A stretch of DNA of 64,000 nucleotides, taken from NCBI GenBank assembly GCA_905147135.1, contig LR990044.1, positions 16,868,122 through 16,932,121 of the forward strand, given 5' to 3'. Positions 22,823 through 33,859 of this stretch are shown here, in pieces (within the stretch, counting starts at the first letter, position 1; every line of letters begins with the position of its first letter). The notes beneath the pieces were generated by a model. The model had not been told where the DNA came from. It ran no database searches and was given only the letters and a program-made list of their open reading frames with translations. This stretch comes from Blastobasis lacticolella (lineage: Eukaryota > Arthropoda > Insecta > Lepidoptera > Blastobasidae). The translations under genes were made by a program, and so were the position numbers.

Positions 22823-23482
22823 CTGTCGGTTCATGACTGAGAGGTAAAGGCGCACTATTGTCAATCCATTTGGCACGAAGTATATAACTTATGTGCGACA
22901 GAGATGACGTCCCACAAAACCGAACTAGTCGATGTCAAATCGAACACAACGCAAACATTGTCGCTTGCCTTCTAAGATGGTAAGTACTAAGTTACATTCA
23001 TAGGTTCTAGAACTCGATAACGACTACCGGTGCCTTCCGAAGCTGGTTGTAACATTGTCTTATTCCACCAGTGAATGTTTTTCCTGACATAGTAACGACT
23101 TCTCCACACCTACGAGTACTACAAATGTTTGTATATGGCGACTTCGAGTAACATACATGAAACACATGCCTCGTAAATTATGTTTGTTCAACTTACTCCT
23201 ACCGGTAAATAGGTAATTTGCCAAGACGCGAACGCAAACATCTTATACACGATATTTCATTTCCTGTGAAATTATATTTGCCTTATCCGACGCTCGTTTT
23301 TTTTCCAAACACACGCCTATGTTAGTTTATTATAGGCGTAACCTCGCAGAAATACTGTAAAACAAAACAGACTTTGGGGATCTTGTTGCACCACATCCGT
23401 AGGCATTACAATAGTTACCCTACAAATGAACGATCATCCGCTACTTAGTAGGGTACCTGAACCTGGGTTCAGTCTCTGGTTT
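22823..23482. other. no supportable feature
   Basis: Unique DNA of mixed composition; no open frame or repeat recognised. Confidence 0.5.
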
Positions 23483-23524
23483 CAAAGTCTGAAAGTGATG
23501 TCTGGACATCACTTTCAGACTTTG
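23483..23524. repeat. perfect 20-bp foldback with a 2-nt spacer
   Basis: The arm CAAAGTCTGAAAGTGATGTC (23483-23502), spacer TG, and the exact reverse complement (23505-23524) form a perfect 42-bp hairpin. The pairing stops abruptly on both sides. The arms are not AT-simple sequence. No open frame of confidence covers it. Confidence 0.95.
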
Positions 23525-24526
23525 TCCTGGGAGATCTTCCAGCAAACTGGACGAATAATGCTGGAGGTGTCTCTCGGAGTAGGAGACGGCAGATGACCCG
23601 GTAGGCATCCCCAGGGCGAACTGGTTTTCCATCCCCCGTACCAACTAACGTACTGCAAGATTTTTGTAGAACAACGTTGCCTTACTGGATACAAATATTG
23701 CAATACTACTTACATCCATAACTTTAGTAACCAATCAATGGCAATTAAATAAAGTTGAAGAGTTACTTCTGGGGCATCGTTTTTAGCACTTAGATTGCAA
23801 CACTAGGCGTCAATATTACAAACTGAATGCCATCAATGCCATTACACAACAAGCCGCCTTACTCTTTCTGAGATAACCGGCTTCTACTTCGTATCTTACT
23901 TTTCCTGGATACAGAAGATTTTTCCTCACCTCTTCATGCGAATTGTCGACGATCCCAACCATACAAACAAGTTACAGCCACTGGCTGTTCGAAGGTAATA
24001 TGGCTTCCTATGTATATTCTACCGGCTGTATAATGGAGAATGTTCTGTGGAAGTTTTTGATCCTGTTTCGCCAATCCACCCCCTACGACTGGGTGCAAGC
24101 TCGTCTACATTATGTGGACACGTGGACGTGGTTTGAAAAAACTATCAGTCATCTGCATTCTTTGCTTTTGTTTAAAAGAAATAAAGAAAGAAAGACATTT
24201 CGCCTGAAACACAGGGTATCCTAGTTCAGGCAATTTAGTTATTATTAATTACCTTTTAAACATATTATTTTAGATTTTAAAATTTAATGTAAATGTATTC
24301 CATAAGATAAAATGAATAATTTTTTTTTATCATACATAGCACACCACGACACAACAACAGATATATAATCACAAAAGGAAACATTAATAATAACAACATT
24401 TAAACAATGAGTAGCCTTCCATGTCACTGATGGTGCCGCGGCGGCCAGCATACATGGTACCCACTCAGCATATGCTGCATATGCTGTTTGCATGGAATCC
24501 TTCATTCAATATATTATATGCTGTCC
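23525..24526. other. no supportable gene
   Basis: The 93-codon plus frame at 23943-24224 is the longest here. It has no family motif I recognise and ends in an AAAGAAATAAAGAAAGAAAG stretch like a LINE tail, so a decayed LINE 3' end is possible but not shown. Confidence 0.4.
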
Positions 24527-24590
24527 TTGGTGTTTCCGTACACTTTCCGTTAGGTGGCCTGTTTATCTACAGCGTAAGACTGAAACAAAA
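24527..24590 (+). mobile_element. LINE family A 3'-tail fragment
   Basis: Contains CACTTTCCGTTAGGTGGCCT, then GTTTATCTACAGCGTAAGAC and an A-run, matching the tail seen at 26070-26118. Confidence 0.6.
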
Positions 24591-25700
24591 AAAACTAACC
24601 TACTAGCTTTTTGCAAATTACATCTAGATAATAGAAAGAAAAACGAGGTCAACATTGTTCCTTTGTAGGATGTAATATTGGGCCTAAATTATTTTAAGTA
24701 TTCTTCCACTCGTAGAAAACTAAATTATCTCTAACTTGCTTAGGCTTTATGTTATTTTGATAAAAAACATTTTCACCAATTAGTTCATCAACATTTTGTT
24801 AAACTTCAATACGACAAACAGTATTATAAATAAAATACGTATTTTAAATATCAAAGAAATAGCTCAGGAGTTGTTTTACCTTTTGCGATGTTATACTCGT
24901 CTGTCTGGATATTGTAGTAAAATATTAGGAGTTGGTATATTGCTACGTATTATTCATATTGTATTATGCGTCAATGTAGCACACGTTCTGCCGTTTCAGT
25001 TACTTGTCTAAACGATAAAAGGTACAAGACCCTATAATTTGATTTCCAAAGTCTCTAAAGCAATTTCCTTATGTCGCGTACTATTGTAATAAACGAAATT
25101 CGATCATAATTTGGATAACTTGTTATAAAATCGATCTGTGCTCTTTTTCTGAGGTATTTCTGTCACATAAGCCAGGTTTATCTCATAATTGCTTTAAGAA
25201 GAACTTTTGTCAGAGCTTTATCAGTGCTTTAGCTGAATTTATAACTGACGAATAATGTGACAGATATTATAAATTGAAATGTGCACGACGCATTAGGTGC
25301 TACAGAATTAGACCTCTTATAACTACAAGTCATGTCCGATAATGAACGACCAATGCGACGGGGCTTTCTTAAAAAAAAAGGCACCATAATGGCTTGATTG
25401 CATAAAATTATAATACAAATGAATAGTAATTATATGTAAACAGGCCGCGGTGTAAATGTGGCCGAGAAATGTAATAGCGTCATGTGTGGTGTTAGGACGC
25501 ACGCACACGAATATGGTGTTATCATAAAAAATTATTACTACAACATTTTTTTTGCATTTATATTTTTTATTTTAAATACATATACTTTATTGGTAACAGT
25601 GTTACAACTGTCAATGGACAGCATTACCTACAATAATACAAGTATTACATTTTCAAAAAACAACAAAATGGTATGATTTAATCTTAGACAGATATATACG
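24591..25700. other. no supportable feature
   Basis: Very AT-rich; the short frames are chance-like. Confidence 0.5.
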
Positions 25701-26492
25701 TACGGCCTTATTCATAAAGTTAAAAGTTATGGAGCGTTTAGAAGCTTGCTAAAATAAGGTTCTTGAAAAGCATTATTCATAAACTCTAAATATTAGAGCT
25801 AAAATGCTCATTAACGGCTTCGTAACTTAAAGTAGGCTGATCCCTTCTATTCTATCCTTCTTCTTGATTACCTCTGTTGGTCACCACGCGAAGGTTCGAA
25901 AGAACATTTCTCGCTCGTACGATTCGGATGTGGAATGAGCTCCCAGCCGCAGTGTTTCCTTTGGACTATGACATGGGATCGTTCAAGAGGTATATTAGAG
26001 GTCTCTTCAGAGGCGGGCAACGCATTGGTGACTCCCCTAGTGTTACTGATGTCTATAGGCGGCGGTGACCACTTTCCATCAGGTGGCCCGCTTGCCTGTT
26101 TGTCTGCCGTGTTAAATAAAAAAAACCTCTGATAAACCCATTTTAATGTCAAATATGGCGGCTGTAACACGAACAGCTGATTTTATTCACTTATTAATTG
26201 ATTGTGATTGGCTTATGACTCCATTCTAGACTTTTATCCTGAAGACGATAGGCAAAGGGGATACAGCCATGATTTCTATAATTTTCCTTGGAACTTCGTT
26301 TTAATAGTAAATTTCAGAACCTTAACTTTTTTGAGCCTTGGCATCAAGCAATATTATGTTTTTGGCTATAAATCTGTATTTTATCAGAGCTTAATCATGA
26401 TAAAAATCCGTTTTAAAGGCCTAATGAGTGTCTCAGCTAATGCACGATTTAAACCTACTACCTATTAGCTATTTTTACGAATAAGACCGGTA
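25701..26492. mobile_element. TIR element (CGGCCTTATTCATAAAG ends) holding a LINE piece
   Basis: The left end reads TACGGCCTTATTCATAAAGT and the right end reads TTTTACGAATAAGACCGGTA, inverse with small differences. TA lies at both outer edges. A second internal TTATTCATAAAC motif sits at 25772. The interior has no transposase and is largely AT-rich. It also contains the LINE family A fragment described separately, so the LINE inserted into the element. Confidence 0.6.
25871..26118 (+). pseudogene. LINE family A C-terminus and 3' tail
   Basis: Translation at 25877-26068 includes RFERTFLARTIRMWNELP, then a Phe-Pro-Leu-Asp-Tyr-Asp-Met-Gly-Ser-Phe-Lys-Arg stretch, typical of the last 60 residues of chicken-repeat-like LINE polyproteins. 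A stop follows at 26066-26068, then the family tail (GTGACCACTTTCCATCAGGT) and TAAATAAAAAAAA. The reverse transcriptase and endonuclease are missing, so this is a 5'-truncated dead copy. It is the best copy of family A in the window. Confidence 0.85.
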
Positions 26493-26820
26493 ATATTTAT
26501 TTGGCAATTTCCACAATAATAATAAACAACAAAATATTTACTACTAACTTATTGTAGTGTCACGCCAATATATAGCTCAGCTCAGCATATCTTCTATGTC
26601 TATAACATAGGTGCATATATCAATAGAAATTTATTACAATACGAAACAAGAATAGTCCCGTTTTAAGGTAATAAAACAAATTAAACTACACCTTTTGGTG
26701 TGTACGTGTGATGATGATGAAGGAATCGAATATGCCACTGTACATTTCTTTTCTATTCTCTTTTCTCTATCCTATTTGATGTTAGGAAATGAATGAATGA
26801 ATTACATATCATATGAGGTA
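26493..26820. other. no supportable feature
   Basis: AT-rich spacer between the TIR element and MITE 1 copy 2. Confidence 0.5.
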
Positions 26821-27071
26821 GAGCTCGTCTAATCTAAAATGCCGCGCCCCACTATCGCATTAACGCACACAAGCAAGTTTAAAATATGGACGCAATACAT
26901 ATACAAATGCCGTTGTAATTGGTCATTCGGTTGCCGGTGAAATTCAAACGTAGGAGCACGCGTCGTTCATTGGCTCCCACACAGATGAAGTGTCGTTATC
27001 AATATTTGCACTCACACATCGAAATCAACTAACTAAGTAGTGGGGCACGTCATTTTAGACTAGACGAGCTC
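26821..27071 (-). mobile_element. MITE 1, copy 2 (TA target duplication)
   Basis: The ends GAGCTCGTCTAATCTAAAAT and the inverse GATTTTAGACTAGACGAGCTC-type terminus are flanked by TA at 26819-26820 and 27072-27073. The interior matches copy 1 (1296-1552) in reverse orientation, including the ATATGGACGCAATACATATA block and the GGAGCACGCGTCGTTC block. 251 bp. Confidence 0.85.
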
Positions 27072-27073
27072 TA

Positions 27074-28278
27074 CCGTAACATATAATTACTTTGATATGC
27101 AGGGGTTACATTGATCACTCACTTTTCTCTGATAAGTGCTAACGGAAAAATGGCTTATTTATAGATAGTATTGCCAGTTATCAGAGTTGTCACATGTACG
27201 GCGTGCTTTGTTTGTATAAAAATAACATTTGATTAATAGAGAAAATATCAATGTAGCCCCAGTACATCAAAGTAACCCCATTTTACTAGTACATGTAAGG
27301 ACGAGAACTTTGACTATAGTTTGTGTAAAGAAAATCTATTCCATTTCCAAAAGGTCCATTCACTCTGAAGTTGACTGTATCATTCCGAAATCCTGACTAA
27401 AATCGTCAACTCCAAAAATCATTTACTAGTTTAGCTTGATTTTTGATTTGATGAAATATATGGGAGATGTCGTTATTTTGTGTAACTACATGGTTGAGCA
27501 GTAAAGTAAAATTTTCTCCCAAATTGAGACAAAAATTACAATAAAGAAAAGTAAGTAGGTACTTTTCTGCAACCATAGTAACAGAAATATGAAATTTTTT
27601 AGTTTTCACATAATTTTCATTAATTAAAAGTAGGTCCATGGCAAAGGAATTTTCTTAGTTGAGTGTTATTTTATGTAGTTTTCTGATAAACAAAAATAAA
27701 AAATTATTCCGCTAGACATTCCGACGAATACCTAGTAGGACCTAGTATTAAAAAGAGGATTACATCTGTATCGTGCTAACTAGTTTCAGGAAAAATGTAT
27801 TAACCTGTAATAACAAAGTAAACATGGAGTAAACTAAGTAATTATTTTGCTACTTTGATCCAGTGAGTCAATTTCGAAGAAACTGCTATAATTTACTAAT
27901 CAAAGGCTATACGAGTATACCAAAATCTGGGATAACGAAGAGTTAGACCAGCATGGACCTCCGTAGATTTTTTTTACCACAATTACCACAAAGATGGCAA
28001 ACAAGCTTACCCACGCGCTGCCGACACCGTGAAAACCTTTTCACCCTTTTCTTGTAGAACTCCATATTTACTCTCCAGTTTATTTGGAACTGCACAGTTC
28101 GCAATTACTTTGGTTCCAAGGTGCGAGGTTGAACTCCCTGTCCATAAGATAATTAATAAATTTAAAACTCCAAGAACAGGCATTTTCTTTAATTTTTCTG
28201 ACTCATAGCAACTTTTTTTAGGTGGGGAAATCTTCGAAAGATGCTTCGTCATCCGAGGAGAGACAGCCGCTTTTTATT
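27074..28278. other. no supportable feature
   Basis: AT-rich unique DNA. Minus-strand frames at 27406-27639 and 28007-28252 carry no motif I recognise. Confidence 0.45.
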
Positions 28279-28437
28279 ACAAGCTTTTTTATTTTTAACT
28301 TGCACTGTTCGTATGTATGTTTGTAAGTCGTTCATCAACATTTCCAAAAAAAAATTCGACCAATTGTTTGTATCCGATTATATCATGGAACTGGTCTGAT
28401 GAAGGAGGATAAGAGAGTGCGATAAAAGCTTGTTATG
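28279..28437. mobile_element. MITE H, copy 1 (internally deleted)
   Basis: It opens with an AAGCTTTTTTATTTTTAACT, TTGCACTGTTCGTATGT block and closes with GATAAAAGCTTGTTATGAAA. Both ends and the internal ATGGAACTGGTCTGATGA block match 35800-36105, which is about 150 bp longer. Confidence 0.7.
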
Positions 28438-28878
28438 AAAATATTTTTCATTTGTAACTTATTAAAAGTATACCACAGGACCTCATAGATACGAGTAGTT
28501 TGCGTTGTGGTAAATCACGGTTACCATCTAAATAACCTTTTATTAGCTTGAAACCATATGGATTTGACACCACATTTTCTTACGACAAGAAACAAACCTT
28601 ATGTATCGGCTGCTATGTTTAGAAATAAGTAATAAAACACCTTCACAGAAAGCTTTTAAATGTTAAAATTGGCAGCAAAAAGCAGGATTACCTCTAAAAG
28701 CTTTCAGATTCACAACTTTCGCTTTACAATCCTGAATTATTTACCAGTAACACTTTTAAGTGGCGCAAAGTTTTGTGTTAAAGTGACGAACTCGTGTCCC
28801 AATCCGATTTAGTTTTCGTCTTCAGGCCACTGGGGCAAATCACAACAACTACTCGTTACAGCCGACTGCCGACTGCGG

Positions 28879-29182
28879 GTCTGCTCTCATACGCGAGAGT
28901 CCGGTATCCGTGTTGACTATGATCCAGGATTTGGCAGATGGAGCTACAATCAGACCCCTGTTGACAGGAGAACCTGACCAGATTGGATCATGGTTACACA
29001 TTCAATCGCCTGAATGTGCAAATGTCATCACGATGTTGTCCTTCACCGTAAGAGTATCGGTTAGTGTTCACTTAATATACATAACTCAGAAATGAGTTAT
29101 TGGTACATGGTGGCACTGGTGTCCAAATTCGGTACCTCGGGGTACGAGTCGGAACTCATAGTCATTAGGCCACCGATGCTTT
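28879..29182 (-). mobile_element. SINE 1, near full length
   Basis: The minus strand reads a decayed tRNA-like head, a CATGTACCAATAACTCATTT block, GATACTCTTACGGTGAAGGA, GATCCAATCTGGTCAGGTTC and the GAGAGCAGACC end. The B-box region is damaged. Confidence 0.8.
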
Positions 29183-29213
29183 AGCTTAATGCACATTAAC
29201 AGAGAGTTATTAA

Positions 29214-29693
29214 GCTATTGCATAGCTTTTATCGCGGGCTTTGAGCGCGGCGACCGAATCAAGAAATTCCGTAACGAAAAAAACCTAACACCCCCCACTC
29301 CGACCGGCCGGCATAGTGGTGCGGCGGCGTTGAAAGCCGAGCATCGTCTAACGTCGTTTCAGTTCGGCAGACTTCGCCACGGTGTTTGTGTGCGTGCGAC
29401 TAGACGTATGCGTATAGACTAGCTGCTAACTGCTCAAAACTGATTCTATCTCTTTTAGACACAATGCTAGGTGAGACAGCGTGCTTTTTGGCCGCGTTCA
29501 CGAGTGAGTTCGAGCCCGCGACTAGTTGAACCTTCGTACCATATACATATTAGTTGAATATGTATATGGTACGACTGTACGAAGCTCGCATTAATTAGCT
29601 CGAATTATTATCAAATAAAAAAAAAGTACTACATGAATAAAATAAATAAATAATTATAATTGCATAAGTTGATAAAAAATGCTATGCAATAGC
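29214..29693. mobile_element. element bounded by GCTATTGCATAGC inverted ends
   Basis: GCTATTGCATAGC (29214-29226) and its exact reverse complement GCTATGCAATAGC (29681-29693) bound a GC-rich left half and an AT-rich right half. Next to each is a TTTATCGCGG block in the same orientation, which complicates a simple TIR reading. Between them lies the 17-bp-arm hairpin at 29535-29573. No coding capacity. Confidence 0.5.
29535..29573. repeat. perfect 17-bp foldback with a 5-nt loop
   Basis: CGTACCATATACATATT, loop AGTTG, then the exact reverse complement. CTTCGTAC-type sequence flanks both sides. Confidence 0.9.
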
Positions 29694-29697
29694 TTTA

Positions 29698-30734
29698 TCG
29701 CGGCAATCCCCGAGTGCCACGCGTATTTTATTTATTGCAGGAATATAGAACAAGACATACCCAACTCCACGCTTGACAGGCAGGTTGGAGTTCGCTGTGT
29801 CAAAAACAAAAATCACGTAATAGGAAATATAGACATGGCATATTTATACATAGACATGGCATTGCTATTTTTAACCGACTTCAAAAAATACTGTTTAAGA
29901 AACCAGATGTAATTCTATGACAAAGACCGTTATAAAAAGTAAAAAATTATTTCACTAGTTATCTGTGCGATTATAGACACATAGTTTCACGGTAATCGTA
30001 TTTGCCATTTCTAAGAAATTGAGAATTTTGCTTGTATGAAAATACAGTTCCTTCCATTACTAACTCATTATCGCCATACAATACAGCAATTTCATGTATA
30101 CAGACCTAATTATACGTCGTGTCTACGTATCCACGTGTCGTACGTATAGGCTTTATCTTTCTAGGTTTATTAGGCAAGGTCGGAGTCCACGCAAACAAAG
30201 TCTAGGTATAAAATGACGCATACAGAGCGGTCAGGGCTATTCAACCGAATTAAAACAAAACTTGTAAGCCAGCTTAATAAAATGCGTGTAAATCTATCAT
30301 AGTGTGCCGGTCCCCTTACCCAGTGACATAGCGTGGTATAATGAATAGTTTCCGGTGTTGAAAGGAAAAGTTGCTGACTCACGGTACATACAAATGTACT
30401 TGGGGGCTGGTGGCGTCAAATGGGAACTTTTGCGAGGAACTTTCTTCTTTAATTTTTTCTACACAAAGACATTTTAATGTAGCTTAGTCAGGGTTTGACT
30501 GTAGGACCTAAATAGGCTCGGGATTATTAGTCAAGTGGGCTACTAGTGTGTGTGTCAGTTAACAATAATGTGTTTCATTTGGAGAACCTATAGCTGTTAA
30601 TGGCGTACGAAACAGGCACTATCTGTTGTTAGGGAAATAGAAAGCTCTATAAATAAAATTACAGACGGAAAATAGGGTAACGTAAAGAAAATAGCAGTGG
30701 GTGTGAAAGAAAAATAGGGTGACCTATTTTCTCG
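29698..30734. other. no supportable gene
   Basis: AT-rich. The frames at 29679-29912 and 30170-30382 have no recognisable motif. Confidence 0.45.
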
Positions 30735-32150
30735 TTTGTCAACAAGAGCACGCTTCATCTCCTAGGTGCCCCATTTTTGACGAATCTTTTTCCTCCTTTG
30801 TTGACCTTAAAATTCAAAATTTCACAGCAGTCTCGGATCGCCTTCAGCATATTAGTATCCACATGGCCTATGTCATTCTACGATTTTGCTTCTTTGTCCC
30901 CCAGTTTACGTTTGTTTTACGGTGCTGTCAGTTATGGAAACACCCCGATTTACTTTTTCGACTCGACATCACCATTAAACAATCATTAATAACGTTCCTA
31001 AATTTAAATTTCGATGACATTGCTTGGGCCCAGGCCTCTCTACCCATCAGGTTTGGTGGTCTGGGCATCACAAAAACTTTGAATATTTCTTTACCTGCTT
31101 TCCTGTCCTCTGTACATAGCACGTGTACGTCGGTAGATAAGATTTTGGGCACGTCTACCAACACGTATGAGGTGGCATATATGACAGAGGCCAGGAATTT
31201 ATGGACTTTAGCTTGCCCAGCACTGAATATCCGTCTACCCCTTTGTCACAGAAACTTTGGGACGAGCCGCTCTGCAGGTTGGTGCGGGATAATCTGGTTA
31301 TTACGTCAACCGATGCTGCAGTGCGTGCCCGCCTCCTAGCTGTCGGCGAATGGGAGTCAGGTCTTTGGCTTCAGACACTTCCATCATCCACTATGGGCAC
31401 CCTGGTGGATAGCTCTACATTTAGAGTTGCCACGGCCCTTCGCCTTGGTGTTCCCTTCGTGGCTCGTCATGAGTGAAATTGTGGCCATGCAGTGTCACAA
31501 CTTGGGCATCACGGGTTGTCGTGTTGCAGGAGCGCTGGGCGCTTTTTGCGGCATGCAGAACTGAATGATATCATCCGCCGGGCCTTTACCATTGCGTGTT
31601 CTCCCGCCATCCTAGAGCCAAATGGACTGCCGATAGACGACGGGGAAAGTCCCAACGGTATGACACTCGTGCCTTGGAAGATGGGCCGGTCTTTGGTTTG
31701 GGACGCTACCTGCGTCGATACTCTTGCACCGTCACATATTCCATCCACGAGTGTCAATGCCGGTTCCGCTGCCGCTTCTGCAGAAAATTTCAAACGGCAC
31801 AAATATGCTGGCCTCAGAGGAGATCATCTATTTGCGCCATTTGGCGTAAAAACGCTTGGGCCGTGGGGACCAGGCGCTCATACTCTCTTCAAAGAGTTGT
31901 CTGAGCGCCTGGTTAACACTTCGCACAACCAAAAGGCTGGTCAATACCTTGGCCAAAGGATTAACCTCGCGATACAGCGAGGCAATGCGGCCAGCCTTTT
32001 GGGAACAATTCCTTTAACAAGGGAGTTGGGGCAAGTTTTTTATATATAAATATTATTTTATAATTTAGTATTAGCATTATTTAATTTATTTCCGTCATGT
32101 AAATATTTCTTTCAAATACAATTATATTAAAATATATTTATTATAGTAAC
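30735..32150 (+). pseudogene. non-LTR retrotransposon C-terminal half with zinc and restriction-like endonuclease domains, broken
   Basis: Non-LTR polyproteins of this type nick target DNA with a C-terminal PD-type endonuclease and prime reverse transcription there. Seen: reverse-transcriptase thumb region (a Cys-Phe-Phe-Val-Pro-Gln-Phe block, then QASLPIRFGGLGITK, frame 2), then QKLWDEPLCRLVRDNL and GEWESGLWLQTLP (frame 1). A Cys-Gly...Leu-Gly-His-His...Ser-Cys zinc motif and a TLVPWKMGRSLVWDATC block follow, then stop at 32047-32049 and an A/T-rich tail. Damage: a frameshift near 31225-31245, and TGA at 31474-31476 where the first zinc Cys is expected. A Pro-Asn at 31651-31656 stands where family knowledge predicts Pro-Asp. 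The 5' part (fingers and palm with the FADD box) is missing. The class is confident; the exact clade (R2, NeSL, HERO or a relative) is not. Confidence 0.8.
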
Positions 32151-32159
32151 CATATCATA

Positions 32160-32378
32160 ATCATGCGCGAGGGCCTGGGGTCCGCCAAAAATGATATTGG
32201 CGTTATGATCCGGGTTGTGCTTCGTGCACGGGGGCCCGGGGTCGGCATTGACAGTTGACAGGACTTGGCAGATCAGGTAATCAAAATGGCGTCACCTCAC
32301 ATCCGTGACCCTGTTAACAGGGGAACCTGACCACATTGGATAATGGTCGCCACAAATTCAGTCGCCTGAATCGTATAC
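32160..32378 (-). mobile_element. SINE 1 3' half, partly duplicated
   Basis: The minus strand reads CTGAATTTGTGGCGACCATT, a CAATGTGGTCAGGTTCCCCT block, and the CCCCGGGCCCCCGTGCACG end. A second GGACCCCAGGCCCTCGCGC end lies immediately beyond at 32164-32195. Two SINE ends therefore stand in tandem. Confidence 0.75.
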
Positions 32379-32871
32379 TAAATAAAATGAAGATGTCTGG
32401 ATAGCGAGGGTTAATAATTGTTATAATTATATCAAACATACATACGCTATTAAAACACAAAAAATATATATTAATGAGACCAGTTATTTAACTTCCTGTA
32501 CCTCCTAACACCTTTGGCGAAGCGCGATTGACAAAGGTTTTCAACAGAAATTGGCTGAATAGTGTCTTCATGGTGATAATAATGACATAATATAACTTAT
32601 TCATACAATACGTGCTTGATACAAGTTTACAAAAACATACATACTTGATATAAATGTTACTTACAAGTTTGTATTGTGTCACGGAAGACATTAGTCAGTA
32701 GACATACAACGAACAGTATCCTGGCTTACATCTAATGGCTAGCCTTAATGGGCCGCTGAAAGGGGAAGCTAAAGCCTAAGTTTGAGGGCTTTTCAGGAGC
32801 ATGATTAAGCTACTTCAGAAGCGTGGTACATAAGTCGCATATAATATATGTAATGCTTGTTTTAATAATAC
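32379..32871. other. no supportable feature
   Basis: AT-rich; the 67-codon minus frame at 32488-32691 is chance-like. Confidence 0.5.
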
Positions 32872-33123
32872 TAAGTAAAGAGGAAAAGTTGGTATGTTTT
32901 TGAGTTTGTATGTTGGGGGTCATCTCCGAAATTACTGAACAAATTTTGAGAATTGAAGCTATGAGTAGGTATATCGTGGTGGCATATGTTTATCGAGATC
33001 ACGTATTACACTCGAGTGTCATACGGTACTTTTCATCCCGAAAAGTAATAGGATCCTGCAGGATTATTAAATGTGTACAGATATCCGAACTGCGCGCGGA
33101 TTACAACTGCGAAGGACGGCTAG
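32872..33123 (+). mobile_element. Helitron-like non-autonomous element
   Basis: It begins AAGTAAAGAGGAAAAGTTGG and ends GCGAAGGACGGCTAG followed by T, matching the start and end blocks of the 680-bp unit at 37358-38037. About 250 bp. An open frame inside (32910-33212) has no helicase or replication-initiator motif. Confidence 0.6.
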
Positions 33124-33859
33124 TAAACAAAAAAAATAAAGTAATAAAAAGTAAAGTTAATATTGTTTTACAATATGACAGCATTGTTGTGCCGACTCCA
33201 ACTAGTAGGTAGGATAGGGCAATGATGATGATAGTTGGACTTCTTATTTGTCTGTCACAGCCAGATATAGTAAAGACTACAGTCTGTAATAGAGCCTAAC
33301 TTTGTCTCCACGGCTTTCTTGCCACATTACCACAGACGTAATAGGAGTGTCGTCTCTACTTCTATAAAACAATTTGCGTTCATCAAACTTTCATGTGAAC
33401 TTTGTAGCGGTGCTATCTCTCCGTCCGAGCCATCAACGGTTTGGAACGATACTGCCGCCGGCCGCACAGCCTTAGGGGCGTTTAAACCCTACTTTTTTAT
33501 GTCTGTGTTTAAACCAAATAAGCGAATGCTATTTTTTGTATAAGAATGCTTTACGGATAGAGGGCCTACTTGATGGAAATGGCCGCCGTCGTCCAGTGGC
33601 TCTACTTTTGAACTGAACGCTTTGAGAAAAATAGTTCTCAATTTTGATTTTCTGCATAAAAGATTATACATAATTGGTTTTCTCTATTTTTCAATCGTTC
33701 GCTTTGGGTGTTGCCATTGTAATTTTAAAAAAGTAATTTTTTTATGCCGAAAATCAAAATTGGAAACCGTTCGATTCGAGGCGAGAGGTTCACTAGAAAA
33801 AACCTGGACCCTGGATGCCCGAGGACATCTGCATCCTAAGGGGACCGGATGCGGTGCCG
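33124..33859 (-). mobile_element. mostly unexplained DNA with a LINE family B tail
   Basis: At 33545-33600 the minus strand reads GGACGACGGCGGCCATTTCC, then ATCAAGTAGGCCC. This is the family B tail also seen at 61768-61840. No gene is supported in the rest of this stretch. Confidence 0.5.

Noticed and set aside
31509..31904. overlapping frames on both strands within 31509-31904
   Set aside because: The frame at 31492-32049 carries the endonuclease-like motifs; the others are shadows.
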